This document shows positions 1-10,470 of a DNA stretch of 64,000 nt, one piece after another. Below the pieces are notes generated by a model. It saw nothing but the letters and a program-made list of their open reading frames with translations. It did no database searches and had not been told where the DNA came from. Both the position numbers and the translations under genes were made by a program. Origin of the DNA: Ctenosaura bakeri (taxonomy: Eukaryota; Chordata; Lepidosauria; Squamata; Iguanidae); the NCBI GenBank assembly GCA_948474755.1, contig CAOLHI010002566.1, positions 496,001 to 560,000 of the forward strand, given 5' to 3'. Each line of letters begins with the position of its first letter. The stretch's first letter is position 1.

Positions 1-345
1 GGTATGTTTATTCTGCAGAAGAGAAGGTTAAGAGGTGACGTGATAGCTATGCTTTGAAAGAGGTTGTCTTGAAGATGGAGCAAGCTTCTTTTCTGTTGCT
101 CCAGAGACTAGGACATGGAGCAACAGCTTCAAACAACAGGAAAAGACATTCTGCCGAAACATTATGATAGTAAGAACAGTTCAACGGTGGAATATGCTTC
201 CTCGGAGAGTGGTGGAGTCTCCTTCTTTGGAGGTTTTTAAACAGAGGCTGGATGGCCGTCTGTCGGGAATGGTATATTCCTGCATGGCAGAATGGAGTTG
301 GACTGGATGGTCTTTGGAGTCTCTTCTAGTTCTGTGATTCTATAT
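1..345 (+). mobile_element. CR1 LINE, 3' end, cut by window edge
   Basis: This is the last part of CR1 ORF2 and the 3' tail. The reading frame matches the C-terminal segment found throughout the window ([11 protein letters not shown], then [13 protein letters not shown]) but is broken by frameshifts and a stop around position 55. The tail keeps the GTTGGACTGGATGG box and ends near 345 in a single degenerate TGATTCTAT motif. The element starts before the window, so its true length is unknown. The family assignment rests on the conserved C-terminus and tail, which are typical of vertebrate CR1 (Jockey supergroup). Confidence 0.88.
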
Positions 346-888
346 CAAAGAACATAAAATGGTACCCATTTTACTAAGATCAGCTGACCAGGGAACTCTA
401 GTGTTTTGGATTTTGAACAGTAGTGAGACTGTTTGAGATTGGCAAAGAGGGTTTCTTCTCCCAACAGCAAAGCTGTATATCAAATCCAACAAACCAGTTC
501 TTGCAGTTTTCGCCTCTGTCAGGAGTAAGTTTTTTTTTTAATAAAGCTAATAAATAGGTCTTAATTCAAGAGCAGCTATTCCAGGTTTAAGCCTTCCCTT
601 TGGATTAGAACAAGGAGAGCTCACAATATATTGTTGCTAGGAAAACCCATTCTTCACCTGCAGGCTGAAAAGACTGCAGCCACAGTCAGAGCAAACAGAG
701 ATGCTTGAGTGTGCACATATGTGTATGTGTGCAGGGATTGATGATGTCATTATTCCTGCTAATGGCGAAGTCCCAGTACTTTGACCCGGTGAGCTGTTGG
801 CTTCACCGCATCACTTCCTTTTAAGAAGTTGCTTGAACTGCCATCCGAAACCAGCTCCGTTAGCAGCGTTGGAGTTCAACAGACCAGA
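346..888. other. Unassigned intergenic sequence
   Basis: I see no coding exon or clear transposon here. A short TG-rich stretch lies at about 708-735 and an A/T-rich AATAAA-like patch at about 538-558. The sequence is probably old repeat debris or unique spacer. Confidence 0.5.
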
Positions 889-890
889 TA

Positions 891-1429
891 CAGTGGCCCC
901 TCCACATTCACGAGGGTTTGAGGCACCGAACCCTCATGAAAGTGGAAAAACTGCAAGTAACTCCCGCCCCCATGATCCCCTTCCCATCCTCCTCCAGAGC
1001 TCCCCTTCCCGTTCCTTTGCTTCTGGCTCCGGAGATCCCAGGGGGAAATTAAAAAGATAAGGTAAAGGACTTACTGGTACTTTCCTCTCAGATGGAGAAG
1101 AGCAGAGCACTGAGTTCTGATGTTCTAGCTACTTCCAGTCACTGTCTTGAGAAAGGAGATTCCTCCTAGAGGGGAAGGGTAGGAGCAAAGAGGTTACCTG
1201 GCCAGTCAGTAGCCATTACACAGCAGAATGTGCAGTCAGTGGCAGAGAGGACACGTCTCCAGCAGTGGGGCGGAAGGCTTTACTCACCCAAAAGCCTTTT
1301 TAAGCACAAGCCTGGCAAGCCTGGGGTGAGGAATGCGAGGAGGAAAATTGGGGGTGGGAAAGGCAAGCACCTGCCTCACAAGTAATCACATTTGCACAGG
1401 TCAAACACACGAATGTAGAGGCAGGACTG
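891..1429 (+). mobile_element. Tigger-like (Tc1/mariner) non-autonomous DNA element
   Basis: The element begins CAGTGGCCCCTCCACATTCA and ends GTAGAGGCAGGACTG, imperfect inverted termini of the Tigger/pogo kind, flanked by TA at 889-890 and 1430-1431. The interior (TTCTAGCTACTTCC, AAGCACAAGCCTGGCAAGCC) matches the interior of the copy at 38634-39633, so these are members of one family. There is no transposase frame; the 87-aa open frame starting at 797 lies mostly inside the element and is judged non-coding. The TA duplication and ends support Tc1/mariner; the exact subfamily is inference. Confidence 0.7.
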
Positions 1430-1789
1430 TACTGATCCTTCTCCAGGGTCAACTGCCAGAAGAACTTCTGTGTAGTTTTCTTGCAACGTTGGTAGGTTTA
1501 GTCAGTGCATGGCTAGGTCTGGCCAGTGGGTGTGCTGCCACACTTACCGACCTATAGAGGTGCAAGAAGTCTTTGGCACCTAACATAGCCCACTTCTCAC
1601 TGAAGGAGTCTTGAGACTAAGTCATTTCCTCTCCAACCTGTGTTGAGGGAGTTCTTCGTTACCCTCTGAGCTAACCTGATGCTTTCAGGTGTGGTGATGG
1701 GTGGTCTCCTATTGCCAGAGCTGAAGAAGAACTCAACTGTCACTCTGTTTGGCTTTTGTGTTGGAAAAGGTTTGCTGTGATGTTTGGTC

Positions 1790-2190
1790 CAATAAAATAC
1801 TTATGATGTGCATGTGGAAAGCACCTGGGGGAATGACTGTGCATGTCATGAGCAAAGGCCCTTGGGGCAAAAAGCAGAGTCACAGTGTATTGTAACCAGG
1901 ACAAGGGGTTACATCAGCCATGGGACATGAAACCTGGCTGGGGTTACATCAGCTAGTCCCTGTGTATATAAGGAGACGGGATCTGGCCAACATTTCTCTC
2001 GGGCTGCCTGATTGTTGACCGGAGGCTTTGCCAGAGCGTATCTCCACTTGATATGTTGATGATGGAATCTCTGTTGGAATCTCTTGGCTTACGTTCCTTT
2101 CCAGGATCGGCAAATCCTGTACCTATGTATATATTGGAACAGAAGATTAAAAGGCTCCAGGTATCTTTGGAAGACAACACTGTGTGATAG
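1790..2190 (+). other. Possible solo-LTR-like promoter segment
   Basis: AATAAA lies at about 1790 and a strong TATA box (TGTATATAAGG) at about 1964-1974, followed by a pyrimidine-rich initiator-like stretch. That arrangement resembles a retroelement LTR, but I could not find a convincing TG...CA boundary, target duplication or primer-binding site. It could equally be ordinary intergenic sequence with a chance TATA box. Confidence 0.22.
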
Positions 2191-3719
2191 CGTTCCTTAG
2201 TGGGTGAGTTTTGGGGTCAGAGCAACGCTGCACATCATTCTCTGCTGCACACGCTTTTGTCGCTGTGTTTATCCACTCTGCTCTATGTGTTTTTGTTTTG
2301 CACTTGACCCTGAGCCACGTTTGGTCAGAGCTCAGTGGAAAGAGGGAAGATTTATCGCGATTTGCATAAATCCTATCATCCACATCCCTCCACATTTTGC
2401 ACATGGGATGGGAAAGGGAGGGCACCATCTTCTCTGGTGCCTCAGGCAGCAAAACGTCTTCCGCCAGCCGCAAAGAGATCCAAATTTGATATTTTACCAC
2501 AATCCCTCGTTTGCTACCGTGGCAGGGAGGAAATAAAGGGGTCACTTAAGAAATTTTATTACTTATTTAAAGAAGATGCTCGTTCTAAGTGGATAAAAGC
2601 TTCTGAAGCATTTAAAAAAGAACTCTTGCATTCATCCTTCAGCTCCCTGATGCTAGGTATTAAAATATCTGTAGTTATTCGGAGGCGGCGAGACAGTTCT
2701 AGAACAGAAGTCTCTGCACTTCCTTTGGGATCTACGTGGAATTTTACCGGAGTGGAAAGTTCTTGCTTTCCTTGAACTTGCAAATTTAAAAATGACAGTG
2801 GCAGAGGGCATAAGAGGAGGAAGGAAGGACGCGGAAGCATGCATCGATTGTCCTTTTTGGGGACTATATATGCCCCATGGAAAGGTGGATTACAAAAGGA
2901 TGGAGCATTGTGGTCTCTTTTTACCTTGGTGGGCTGCAATAGGAGTGTGTGTGTGTTTGCAGGCAGGCAAGCTTAAGGGGAAAACTATTCTAGATTTTTA
3001 AAAAAAAACCATATTATTGACTAGGCAGGCAGACCTCCCTTAGGTCTTGCACTGTAGGCTAATTTTAGAAAGGGACGGATGGATTTTATACCTCCTTCCT
3101 CCTGAAGGTGAAGTACTTTGATCCAGCAGGCTTTGACCTTCGGAGATCTCTGGGCCACCTTTGATTTTCAAATAGCATGTCGCTATACCTCAAAGCCTCA
3201 GAGTAACTCTTTGCAAATGAGAAAGTTACTTGGAGTGAACTTCTTTTTCTAATAATGACTAATAATATATCACAATAGCAACTTAACAAGAGTTAACATT
3301 GCTCCTTTCCTAGTGAAGCTGGAAAGTGTAACTAGTAACTAGTGTAACTGTAACTTTAGTTATTCTACCAGTTATGGGGTGTATGACTTCATTAAGGAGT
3401 GGAGGAGGAATACCACCTGGCCCTAGTGCCGGCTTCTAACAATTCCTTGGGGATGATGAAGCAAAAATGAGGTGAATAGGAGGAGAGCTGCTGTGTACTA
3501 CAGTGCAACGGTTTGCAACATTTATATTATTTTTTTCAGTCTTTCAATCTTCAGTCTTTCAATCTTGTGTGGTTTCTTTGAGGAACTTGAAGGTAAGGAA
3601 TTGCTTTAAAAATGTTTAGGGGCGTGGCCATTTTCAGCGTTTTGCAGCAAGAATGGCAAAGTGTCTTCTGGCATCTTAAAGATTAGTGATTGAAATCCTT
3701 TTAGTGACATTGTTCTTAA
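2191..3719. other. Unassigned intergenic sequence with spurious open frames
   Basis: Open frames up to 146 aa occur on both strands (for example 2335-2775 plus, 2147-2545 minus). Their translations have no recognisable domain, splice-site context or consistent codon pattern, and they overlap on opposite strands. No transposon ends were recognised. A short TCAGTCTTTCAATC direct repeat lies at about 3536-3565. Confidence 0.45.
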
Positions 3720-4346
3720 AATCATAGAATCCTAGAGTTGGAAGAGACCCCAGAGGCCATCCAGTCTAATCCCCTGCCATGCAGTGACACATGTCAGATC
3801 ACTCCCAACAGATGGACATCCAGCCTTTGTTTAAAAACCTCCAAAGAAGAAGAGTCCACTGCATTCCTCTGAGGCAGCATCTTCCACTGCCGGACAGCCC
3901 TGACCGTCAGGAAGTTCTTCTTGAGGTTCAGGTGGAATCTCCTTTCCTGCAGCTTGAATCCGTTTCTCCTTGTCCTGGTTTCCAGATCAGCGGAAAACAA
4001 ACTTGCTCCCTCCTCAACACGACATCCCTTCAAATATTGAAACATGGCTCTCATGTCCCCTCTTAACCTTCTCTTCTGCAGACTAAACATCCCCAGCTCC
4101 CTAAGCCGCTCCTCGTAGGGCTTCATGGCTTCCATACCCTCCACCATTTTGGTTGCCCTCCTCCGGACACGCTCCAGCTTGTCAATATCCTTCTTGAAAT
4201 GAGGTGGCCAAAACTGGACGCAGGATTCCAGGTGAGGTCTACCCAAAGCAGAATGGAATGGTGCCGTTCCCCCCCCCCGATCTAGACACCATATTCCTGT
4301 TGATGCAACCAAGAATCGCGTTGGCCTTTTGGGCTGCATCAGTCAG
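3720..4346 (-). mobile_element. CR1 LINE, 5'-truncated, minus strand
   Basis: The CR1 3' tail lies at the low-coordinate end (ATCATAGAATCCTAGAGTTGG). Going leftward on the minus strand, an open frame of 181 codons (4339-3794) covers the ORF2 C-terminal region, including [17 protein letters not shown] and [11 protein letters not shown]. It is one of the better preserved C-termini in the window. A run of Cs near 4270 has shifted the frame relative to other copies, so it is not functional. The RT catalytic domain is missing. Confidence 0.9.
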
Positions 4347-4350
4347 CCCC

Positions 4351-4396
4351 AACAGCCCCCCACTTCTGTGCCCCTAACCCTAGCGAATGTGGACTG
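4351..4396 (+). mobile_element. Tigger-like element, right-end fragment
   Basis: GTGCCCCTAACCCTAGCGAA then GTGGACTG closely matches the right end of the copy at 31952-32669. TA follows at 4397-4398, as expected for a Tc1/mariner boundary. It directly abuts the CR1 on its left, whose insertion may have removed or displaced the rest. Confidence 0.55.
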
Positions 4397-4402
4397 TAGT
4401 TC

Positions 4403-4880
4403 ACATGGTGAAGGCAAGGGAGCAGAGTTACCCCCGTCCAGCCCAACCTAGGATCTCAGCCTAACATTTTATTTCACTCGAGCTTTTATGGAGCATGCAG
4501 TCCCAAACGCAACCTAGGCAGTGTGGAGATTTTTTTGAAAACTAATTATAGATGTCACTGCTTTGGTTACTCTTGAGAAATGGGGAAAATAAATTTTTAA
4601 TTTTTAAATAGTGCAACTCTAATGGTAGCTACTTAAGGGAGGGGTGTGAGCTTGGAACTGGAAGGGGAGCTAATTATTTTTAATTAATTTGCTCATCTCT
4701 TTTTTGCCTCCCCCGGAGGTGAGTGGACTTCAACCCTCCTCAGTCGACTTTCCTTCTCGACACTTAAAAGATCCATCATCTCGATCTAGCTATGAAATAA
4801 TAGCTAGATGACAGGCAGTCTGTTCTTCACGTAGGTGATACACTGCGATGGCCTCCTGTATGTAATTCAGTACAAATTAG
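4403..4880. other. Unassigned A/T-rich spacer
   Basis: This stretch is A/T-rich with no recognised repeat ends. A short inverted repeat around the AGCTAT-GAAATA-ATAGCT motif occurs at about 4788-4806. Confidence 0.4.
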
Positions 4881-4940
4881 ACAGGCAGTGTGATATAGTG
4901 GTTTGAGCGTTTGGCTACAGCTTTGGAGACCAGGATCCAA

Positions 4941-5164
4941 CGGCCCTGCCGCACTACACATTTATAGCACTATGATTCCACTTTAGCTATGATGGTTGTG
5001 TCCTACGGAACCCTGGGGTTTGTCGTTTGGCGAGGCATTCAAGCTCTCCGGCTGAGACTTCGAAATGCCCCAGCCAGGACTACCAATCCCATGATTGCAT
5101 GGGATGCAGCCCCAGCATTTATAGTGAAATTGTTGCGCTATAAATGTGTAGTGTGGAAAGGGCC
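4941..5164. mobile_element. Foldback MITE, second subfamily, inside SINE
   Basis: The termini are inverted: the left end reads CGGCCCTGCCGCACTACACA and the right end, reverse-complemented, GGCCCTTTCCACACTACACA. Both are followed by TTTATAGCGC-like sequence. It sits in the SINE at CCAA|CAAATCC, giving a 3-bp CAA duplication (4938-4940 and 5165-5167) if one base at the left end is a mutation. The interior retains the CCTGGGGTTTG motif of the main family but differs in the arms (ATTTATAG for TGTTATAG), so I treat it as a related subfamily. Confidence 0.65.
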
Positions 5165-5261
5165 CAAATCCCCACTCAAGCACAGAAACCTACTGAGTGA
5201 CCATGGGCAGATTGCATTCTCTCAGCCTCGGAGGAAGGCAAAGGGAACCCCTTCTGAACAA

Positions 5262-5337
5262 ATGTATAGAAATGTTTCGAAATACATGCTATTTGTAAGT
5301 TGTTTGCTGCCTCGATCCATATGGAGAGGCAGGATAC
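5262..5337 (+). mobile_element. Truncated tRNA-SINE tail (second SINE family)
   Basis: Only the 3' part is present: GTATAGAAATGTTTCGAAAT then CGATCCATATGGAGAGGC, as in the full copies at 43362 and 50255. It ends in the AAATA-type simple repeat that follows. The insertion splits the Sauria SINE between GAACAA and ATCTTGCC, so this element moved in later. Confidence 0.75.
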
Positions 5338-5340
5338 AAA

Positions 5341-5391
<51 letters not shown>

Positions 5392-5412
5392 TAATAATAG
5401 TAATAATAATAA
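5338..5412 (+). repeat. (AAAT)n / (AAT)n microsatellite
   Basis: About 42 bases of AAAT repeats pass into about 33 bases of AAT repeats with one AGT interruption. It is the expanded A-rich tail of the truncated SINE immediately upstream. Translations of it (poly-L, poly-Y, poly-I runs) are artefacts. Confidence 0.95.
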
Positions 5413-5769
5413 ATCTTGCCAAGAAAAGACCACGATAGGGTTGCCTTAGGCTCACCACAAATCATGCATGACTTGAAGGCACACAGCGACAACGGCGACA
5501 ACAACTAAACCTACATCTGACTTGGTAATAAAACTTTTCTAAGCTCTCTCCCACCTCCCCATGCGTAAGAGGGAGCTGAATAGATTATGCACGAGGAACA
5601 AGAGCAACAGGAAGAAAATAACATCTCATTTCTTTATTTTAGTTCCTTAAAAATAACTGACCCTGCTTTTCTACCAACAAACAAGCCAACTTGCCTACTC
5701 TTTCACCGCACCCTGCCAGAAGTCACCGGCAGCTCAGGTCATAAGTATGGCAGTCATGAGTGCCAGCTT

Positions 5770-6168
5770 ATCCCTACGAAGAGCGGGTTAGGGAGCTGGG
5801 TATGTTTAGCCTGACGAAAAGAAGGTTAAGAGGTGACTTGATAGCCGTGTTGAAATATTAGAAGGGATGTCCTGTTGAAGATGGAGCAAGCTTGTTTTCT
5901 GCTGCTCCAGAGACTAGGACACGGAGCAATGGCTTCAAACTAAAGGAAAAGAGATTTCACCTAAACATCAGGAAGAACTTCCTGAGGATAAGAGCCATTC
6001 AACAAGGGAATATGCTGCCTGGAAGTGTGGTGGAATCACCTTCTTTGGAGGTTTTGAAACAGAGGCTGGATGGCCATTTGCTGGGGGTGCTTTGAATGGG
6101 TGTTCTTGCATGGCAGAAGGGGGTTGGACTCAATGGCTGTTGTGGTCTCTTCCAACTCTATGATTCTT
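5770..6168 (+). mobile_element. CR1 LINE, 5'-truncated, plus strand
   Basis: The element begins inside the ORF2 C-terminal region (TACGAAGAGCGGGTTAGGG) and runs to the tail TTCCAACTCTATGATTCTTT. The C-terminal frame is interrupted by a stop near 5862 (ATATTAGAAGG, where other copies have ATTTGAAGG). The segment [19 protein letters not shown] is intact in one frame (5892-6095). The RT domain is missing. Confidence 0.9.
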
Positions 6169-6954
6169 TGCAGCCTCAGACACCAGCTGAGGCACTCAGC
6201 CCCTCCTGATTTTTTTTTTTTTTGGGGGGGGAGATTAAATTTTGACTGGGATTATTTAAAATTAGGTTAGGATCCCCAGACACTGCTGTCTTCCCATGGT
6301 GGCTTCTGTGCTGTGCGGTGGCAAACTTGGTCCGGGTTTTAGCCCAGACTTCAAAAGGGGCCTTCCAAGGTGCAAACTCTATCCCAACGAAAAACAGGAT
6401 TAAAAAACTCATGGAGCTATGAGTCACAAAGGCAGCTTCCTTTGCCACCTCAAACTGACCCAGAAGCATCTCCCGGAAATAAAGATGCTTGATGCCATTA
6501 CTTGGTGCCATCCATGGACTCGGAGACTGGTGGCACCAAAGAGAAGAAGCACTGAAGAGCCAAAGGAGACCCTTGAACCTGAAACTGTAGAGTTTTGAGA
6601 TCCCCAAACCACCGATGCTCCTTGAACCTCGGGGATTATACCCCTATCGAAGTTTTCCATGGTCTCTGGACCTTCTCCATGGTCCCTGGAGGAATGCTCA
6701 GCTCCAAGCTGGTGGCCGGTGTCTCTAAGGCGTCCCACTTCATGGGAAGGGGTGGAGCTTGGAAGCAGGTAGTCTCACATTGATGGAATAAAAAGCCACA
6801 GTTGAGTGGTTCCCCTTCTTAGCGCAACTTGTTCTTGTGGATCTTCCCCCAATTGTGCAATGCTTGGTTGCTTTGTTGGCGTCTTCCATTGACCAGAAGA
6901 GGACAGTGGGCAGATGCTTTGGAGCATTCCTGGTCATCCAAAAAGGAAAGGCAT
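6169..6954. other. Unassigned intergenic sequence
   Basis: No transposon ends or exons were recognised. A poly-T/poly-G tract lies at 6211-6231. Long open frames on both strands (143 aa minus, 104 aa minus) lack recognisable domains and overlap each other. Confidence 0.4.
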
Positions 6955-7718
6955 GAATCATAGAATCATAGAATCATAGAAAGGTACAGTTGGAAGAGAC
7001 CCCAGGGGCCATCCAGTCCAACCCCCTGCCATGCAGGAACGTACATCAAAGCACTCCCGACAGACGGCCATCTAGCCTCTGCTTAAAAACCTCCAAGGAA
7101 GGAGACTCCACTACACTCCGAGGCAGCAGATTCCACTGCTGGACAGCCCTGACCACCAGGAAGTTCTTCCTGAGGTTCAGGTGGCATCTCCTTTCCTGCA
7201 GCTTGAATCCATTGCTCCTTGTCCTGGTCTCTGGAGCAGCAGAAAACAAGCCCTCTCCTTCCTCTACGTGGCATCCCTTCAGATATTTAAACATGGCTCT
7301 CATGTCCCCTCTTAACCTTCTCTTCTACAGACTAAACATACCCAGTTCTCTAAGTCTATCTTCATAGGGCTTCATGGCTTCCAGGCCTCTCACCATTTTG
7401 GTCGCCCTCCTCTGGACTTGCTCCAGCTTGTCAATATCCTTCTTGAATTGGGGTGTCCAGAACTGGACACAGTATTCAAGATGGGGTCTAACCAAAGCAG
7501 AATAGAGTGGTACCAGTACCTCCCTCGATCTAGACACCATACTCCTATGGATGCAGCCAAGAATTGCATTGGCTTTCTTGGCTGCCGCATCACACTGCTG
7601 ACTCATGTTCAGCTTGTGGTCTATGAAGAGTCCTAGCTCCCTTTCAAACGTACTGCTATCCAGCCACGTGTCCCCCATCCTATATTTCTGTATTCCCATC
7701 CTATATTTCTGTATTCCA
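6955..7718 (-). mobile_element. CR1 LINE with C-terminal ORF2, minus strand
   Basis: The tail at 6955-6980 contains three ATCATAGA units. On the minus strand the ORF2 C-terminal part is in two frames (7699-7325 and 7303-7046), covering [43 protein letters not shown] and [14 protein letters not shown] premature stop (TAG for CAG in the SLQKRR segment, near 7327) separates the frames. At the 5' end a 21-bp segment (CCCATCCTATATTTCTGTATT) is duplicated in tandem at 7676-7717. Confidence 0.92.
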
Positions 7719-8403
7719 GCTGCTGCTTGGTAAGATGTACCTTATTTTCTCCTCTCCAGCTGGATGCCACAGTTTTTTGCTGCTCTGTATTAGGCTGCAG
7801 GCAGAGAGACCTGTGATGGTGTTGTTTGACTCCCTTACTAAGCCTCTGAAGCCCCGGCTGGACGACCTGCTACCTTGAAGGCACTTCTAATGACGGCCGA
7901 TGTGACCCATTTTTCTGTTGCATTAAAAATTGTCCATGTATTTCACATTTTAAAAAAGTGTCTTGTTGTGTTCCTCCATCCAAGGCCACCCCTGTATGCC
8001 ACAACCCCAATGCTGAGAGCTATATTCCAAATCTTTGCTTTTTCAAAGGACTTGAGTTGGACCGTGATTTATTCTGAACAAATGCAGATATTAAAATACC
8101 TGACCTATTTTTCATCGCTTGACTTCCAGCCTGGGTCGCGGAGGTGGGGAAAGAAATCTTTTCCCTCCAGCTTCACCTCCCAGTTATTGAATCTTGTTCT
8201 ATCTACATCATTTTTTTTTCCTCCCAAAAAGGCAAACTGTTCCAAAACCTCTCCGCCTCCTTGTAGCGGCTTCGTCTTATTCATTATTGATATAATGTCT
8301 TTGGTGGTGCAAAAAGCTTTGCACGATTAACTGAGACAGGTGAAAGCTTACCGTTCCTAAAATCTCGATGACCCATAGGAAAAAAAAAATAACCCAAGGC
8401 AAG
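7719..8403. other. Unassigned intergenic sequence
   Basis: I recognise no exon or mobile element. The plus-strand open frame at 7875-8330 (151 aa) has no domain and contains low-complexity stretches translated from poly-T. Confidence 0.4.
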
Positions 8404-9352
8404 GAATCATAGAATCATAGAATCATAGAATCATAGAAATGTAGAGTTGGAAGAGACCACAGGGGCCATCCAGTCCAACCCCCTGCCATGCAGGAGCACC
8501 CTCAAAGCACTCCCGACAGATGGCCATCAAGCCTTTGCTTAAAAACCTCCAAGGAAGGAGACTCCACTACACTCCGAGGCAGCAGATTCCACAGCCGGAC
8601 AGCCCTGACCGTCAGGAAGTTCTTCCTGAGGTTCAGGTGGAATCTCCTTTCCTGCAGCTTGAATCCATTGCTCCTTGTCCTGGTCTCTGGAGTGGCAGAA
8701 AACAAGCCCTCTCCCTCCTCTACGTGGCATCCCTTCAAATATTTAAACATGGCTATCATGTCCCCTCTTAACCTTCTCTTCTGTAGACTAAACATACCCA
8801 GCTCTCTAAGTCTATCCTCATAGGGCTCCATGGCTTCCAGGCCTCTCACCATTTTGGTCACCCTCCTCTGGACTTGCTCCAGCTTGACCATGTCCTTCTT
8901 GAATTGGGGTGCCCAGAATTGGCACAGTATTCAAGATGGGGTCTAACCAAAGCAGAGTAGAGGGGTACCAGTACCTCCCTCGATCTAGACACCAGACTCC
9001 TATGGATGCAGCCGAGAATTGCATTGGCTTTCTTGGCTGCCGCATCACGCCACTAACTCATGTTCAGCTTGTGGTCTATGAAGACTCCTAGATCCCTTTC
9101 ACATGTACTGCTACCCAGCCACGTGTCCCCCATCCTATATTTCTGTATTCCATTTTTTCTACCTAAGTGTAGGACCTTACACTTCTCTCCGTTGAATTTC
9201 ATTTTGTTCGCCTTGGCCCAGCTCTCCAATCTATCCAGGTCATTTTGAATTTTGATCCTGTCCTCCGGCGTATTAGCAACCCCTCCCAATTTGGTATCAT
9301 CTGCAAACTTGATGAGCATGCCCTCTATTCCTTCATCCAAGTCATTGAGTAA
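8404..9352 (-). mobile_element. CR1 LINE with end of reverse transcriptase, minus strand
   Basis: This is one of the two longest CR1 copies here. The tail has four ATCATAGA units (8404-8438). Read on the minus strand from 9352, it encodes LLNDLDEGIEGMLIKFADDT, which contains the RT active-site box (FADD). [12 protein letters not shown] and the full C-terminus follow. Small indels near 8890 and 9050 split this into three frames, so no intact protein is made. Upstream RT, endonuclease and ORF1 are absent. Confidence 0.93.
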
Positions 9353-10013
9353 AGGAAGAGAAATAAGAAACACAAGATGAAAACAGATAATAGAAATGTG
9401 ATCAAAACGGAGCTTGTTTGTATACAGTTTTGGGTGGCGATGTGGTGGATGCCGTGGACTTTGGAATGGCACTGTTACTAAAGCCAAAAAAGCCCTGTTT
9501 ATATAGAAATAGAATGCTTGAGTGTATTTGTGTGCTATTATTCATAGATACCGGATTCGGTGCCTTAAGATCCGATCATTCCCGTTAACTCCAATGTCAA
9601 TGTCATTTCTTTTGTGGCTGAAAACCACCCAAGGCAGATGCAGGGAACTCCAAGGTTTGCAGAAATGCAAAAACATCTCTGAAAAAAACACTAAGGAAGG
9701 AACATCCTAAAGATAGCCTGATGTGGATTATATGTGGGTTATTGATCCAGAATGCTGAGTCACAGAGCGAGGAGGCAGAAAATGGGGTGGCAGAGGAATG
9801 AAGCCGGCGGAATCGTAAAGAGGAAGCCATTTACGCTGCAACATTTTGTTGCAGGTTCTGTGCAGAAGTCCTACCTCACTCCGCTGAGTAAAGGTAAACC
9901 AAAGCCCTGGAAATATGATATTCTATTTTTCCGTGTCCATCACTCTTGAGCTGAATTTGGGGCGATACATGGCAAAGTGTTCTTCCCAGCTAACGTCATT
10001 TGTTTGCTCCAAT
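9353..10013. other. Unassigned intergenic sequence
   Basis: No recognised gene or repeat. Open frames of 62-75 aa are short, overlapping and without domains. Confidence 0.4.
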
Positions 10014-10362
10014 AGAATCATAGAATCATAGAAATGTAGAGTTGGAAGAGACCCCAGGGGCCATCCAGTCCAACCCCCTGTCATGCAGGAACCCCCTCAA
10101 AGCACTCCTGACAGATGGCCATCCAACCTCTGCTTAAAAACCTCCAAAGAAGGAGACTCCACCACACTCCATGGAGGCAGCAGCAGATTCCACTGCCGGA
10201 CAGCCCTGACTGTCAGGAAGTTCTTCCTGAGGTTCAGGTGGAATCTCTTTTCCTGCAGCTTGAATCCATTGCTCCTTGTCCTGGTCTCTGGAGCAGCAGA
10301 AAAGAAGCCCTCTCCCTCCTGTACACGGCATCCCTTCAAATATTTAAACATGGCTCTCATAT
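10014..10362 (-). mobile_element. CR1 LINE, short 5'-truncated copy, minus strand
   Basis: It runs from the tail AATCATAGAATCATAGAAATG to the [11 protein letters not shown] segment. A 6-bp duplication of the ATGGAGGCAGCAGCAG region adds residues before [10 protein letters not shown] compared with other copies. At the high-coordinate end it joins an unrelated sequence (ATTCGGCTTCTTAAG), the truncation point of reverse transcription. Confidence 0.88.
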
Positions 10363-10421
10363 TCGGCTTCTTAAGTGTGCACATGAATCCTACCTGACAT
10401 CTCAGTGTGTCATGGAGTATA

Positions 10422-10431
10422 GTGGTGGTGG

Positions 10432-10468
<37 letters not shown>

Positions 10469-10470
10469 AT
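10422..10470 (+). repeat. (GTG)n/(GAT)n microsatellite
   Basis: GTGGTGGTG runs into about 13 GAT units. Its position next to L2-like sequence suggests it is the expanded 3'-terminal repeat of the L2 element on the minus strand. Confidence 0.93.

Larger units (their letters stand above)
4883..5506 (+). mobile_element. Sauria-type tRNA SINE, split by two insertions
   Basis: The SINE is in three pieces: a tRNA-like head (4883-4940, GTGTGATATAGTGGTTTGAGC then GGAGACCAGGATCCAA); a middle (5165-5261, containing CTCAGCCTCGGAGGAAGGCA); and a tail (5412-5506, ATCTTGCCAAGAAAA then GACTTGAAGGCACACA). Read together they follow the consensus order of the better preserved copy at 27519-27740. The tail resembles the 3' end of BovB LINEs, which are known to mobilise Sauria SINEs. 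The two interruptions are annotated separately and are younger than the SINE. Confidence 0.8.

Noticed and set aside
2335..2775. 146-aa plus-strand open frame with a lysine-rich segment
   Set aside because: No recognisable domain, no splice or promoter context, and overlapping open frames of similar length on the other strand.
3794..4339. Apparent conserved protein family repeated on both strands through the window
   Set aside because: The recurring protein is the C-terminus of CR1 ORF2. Conservation between copies reflects recent transposition, not host function.
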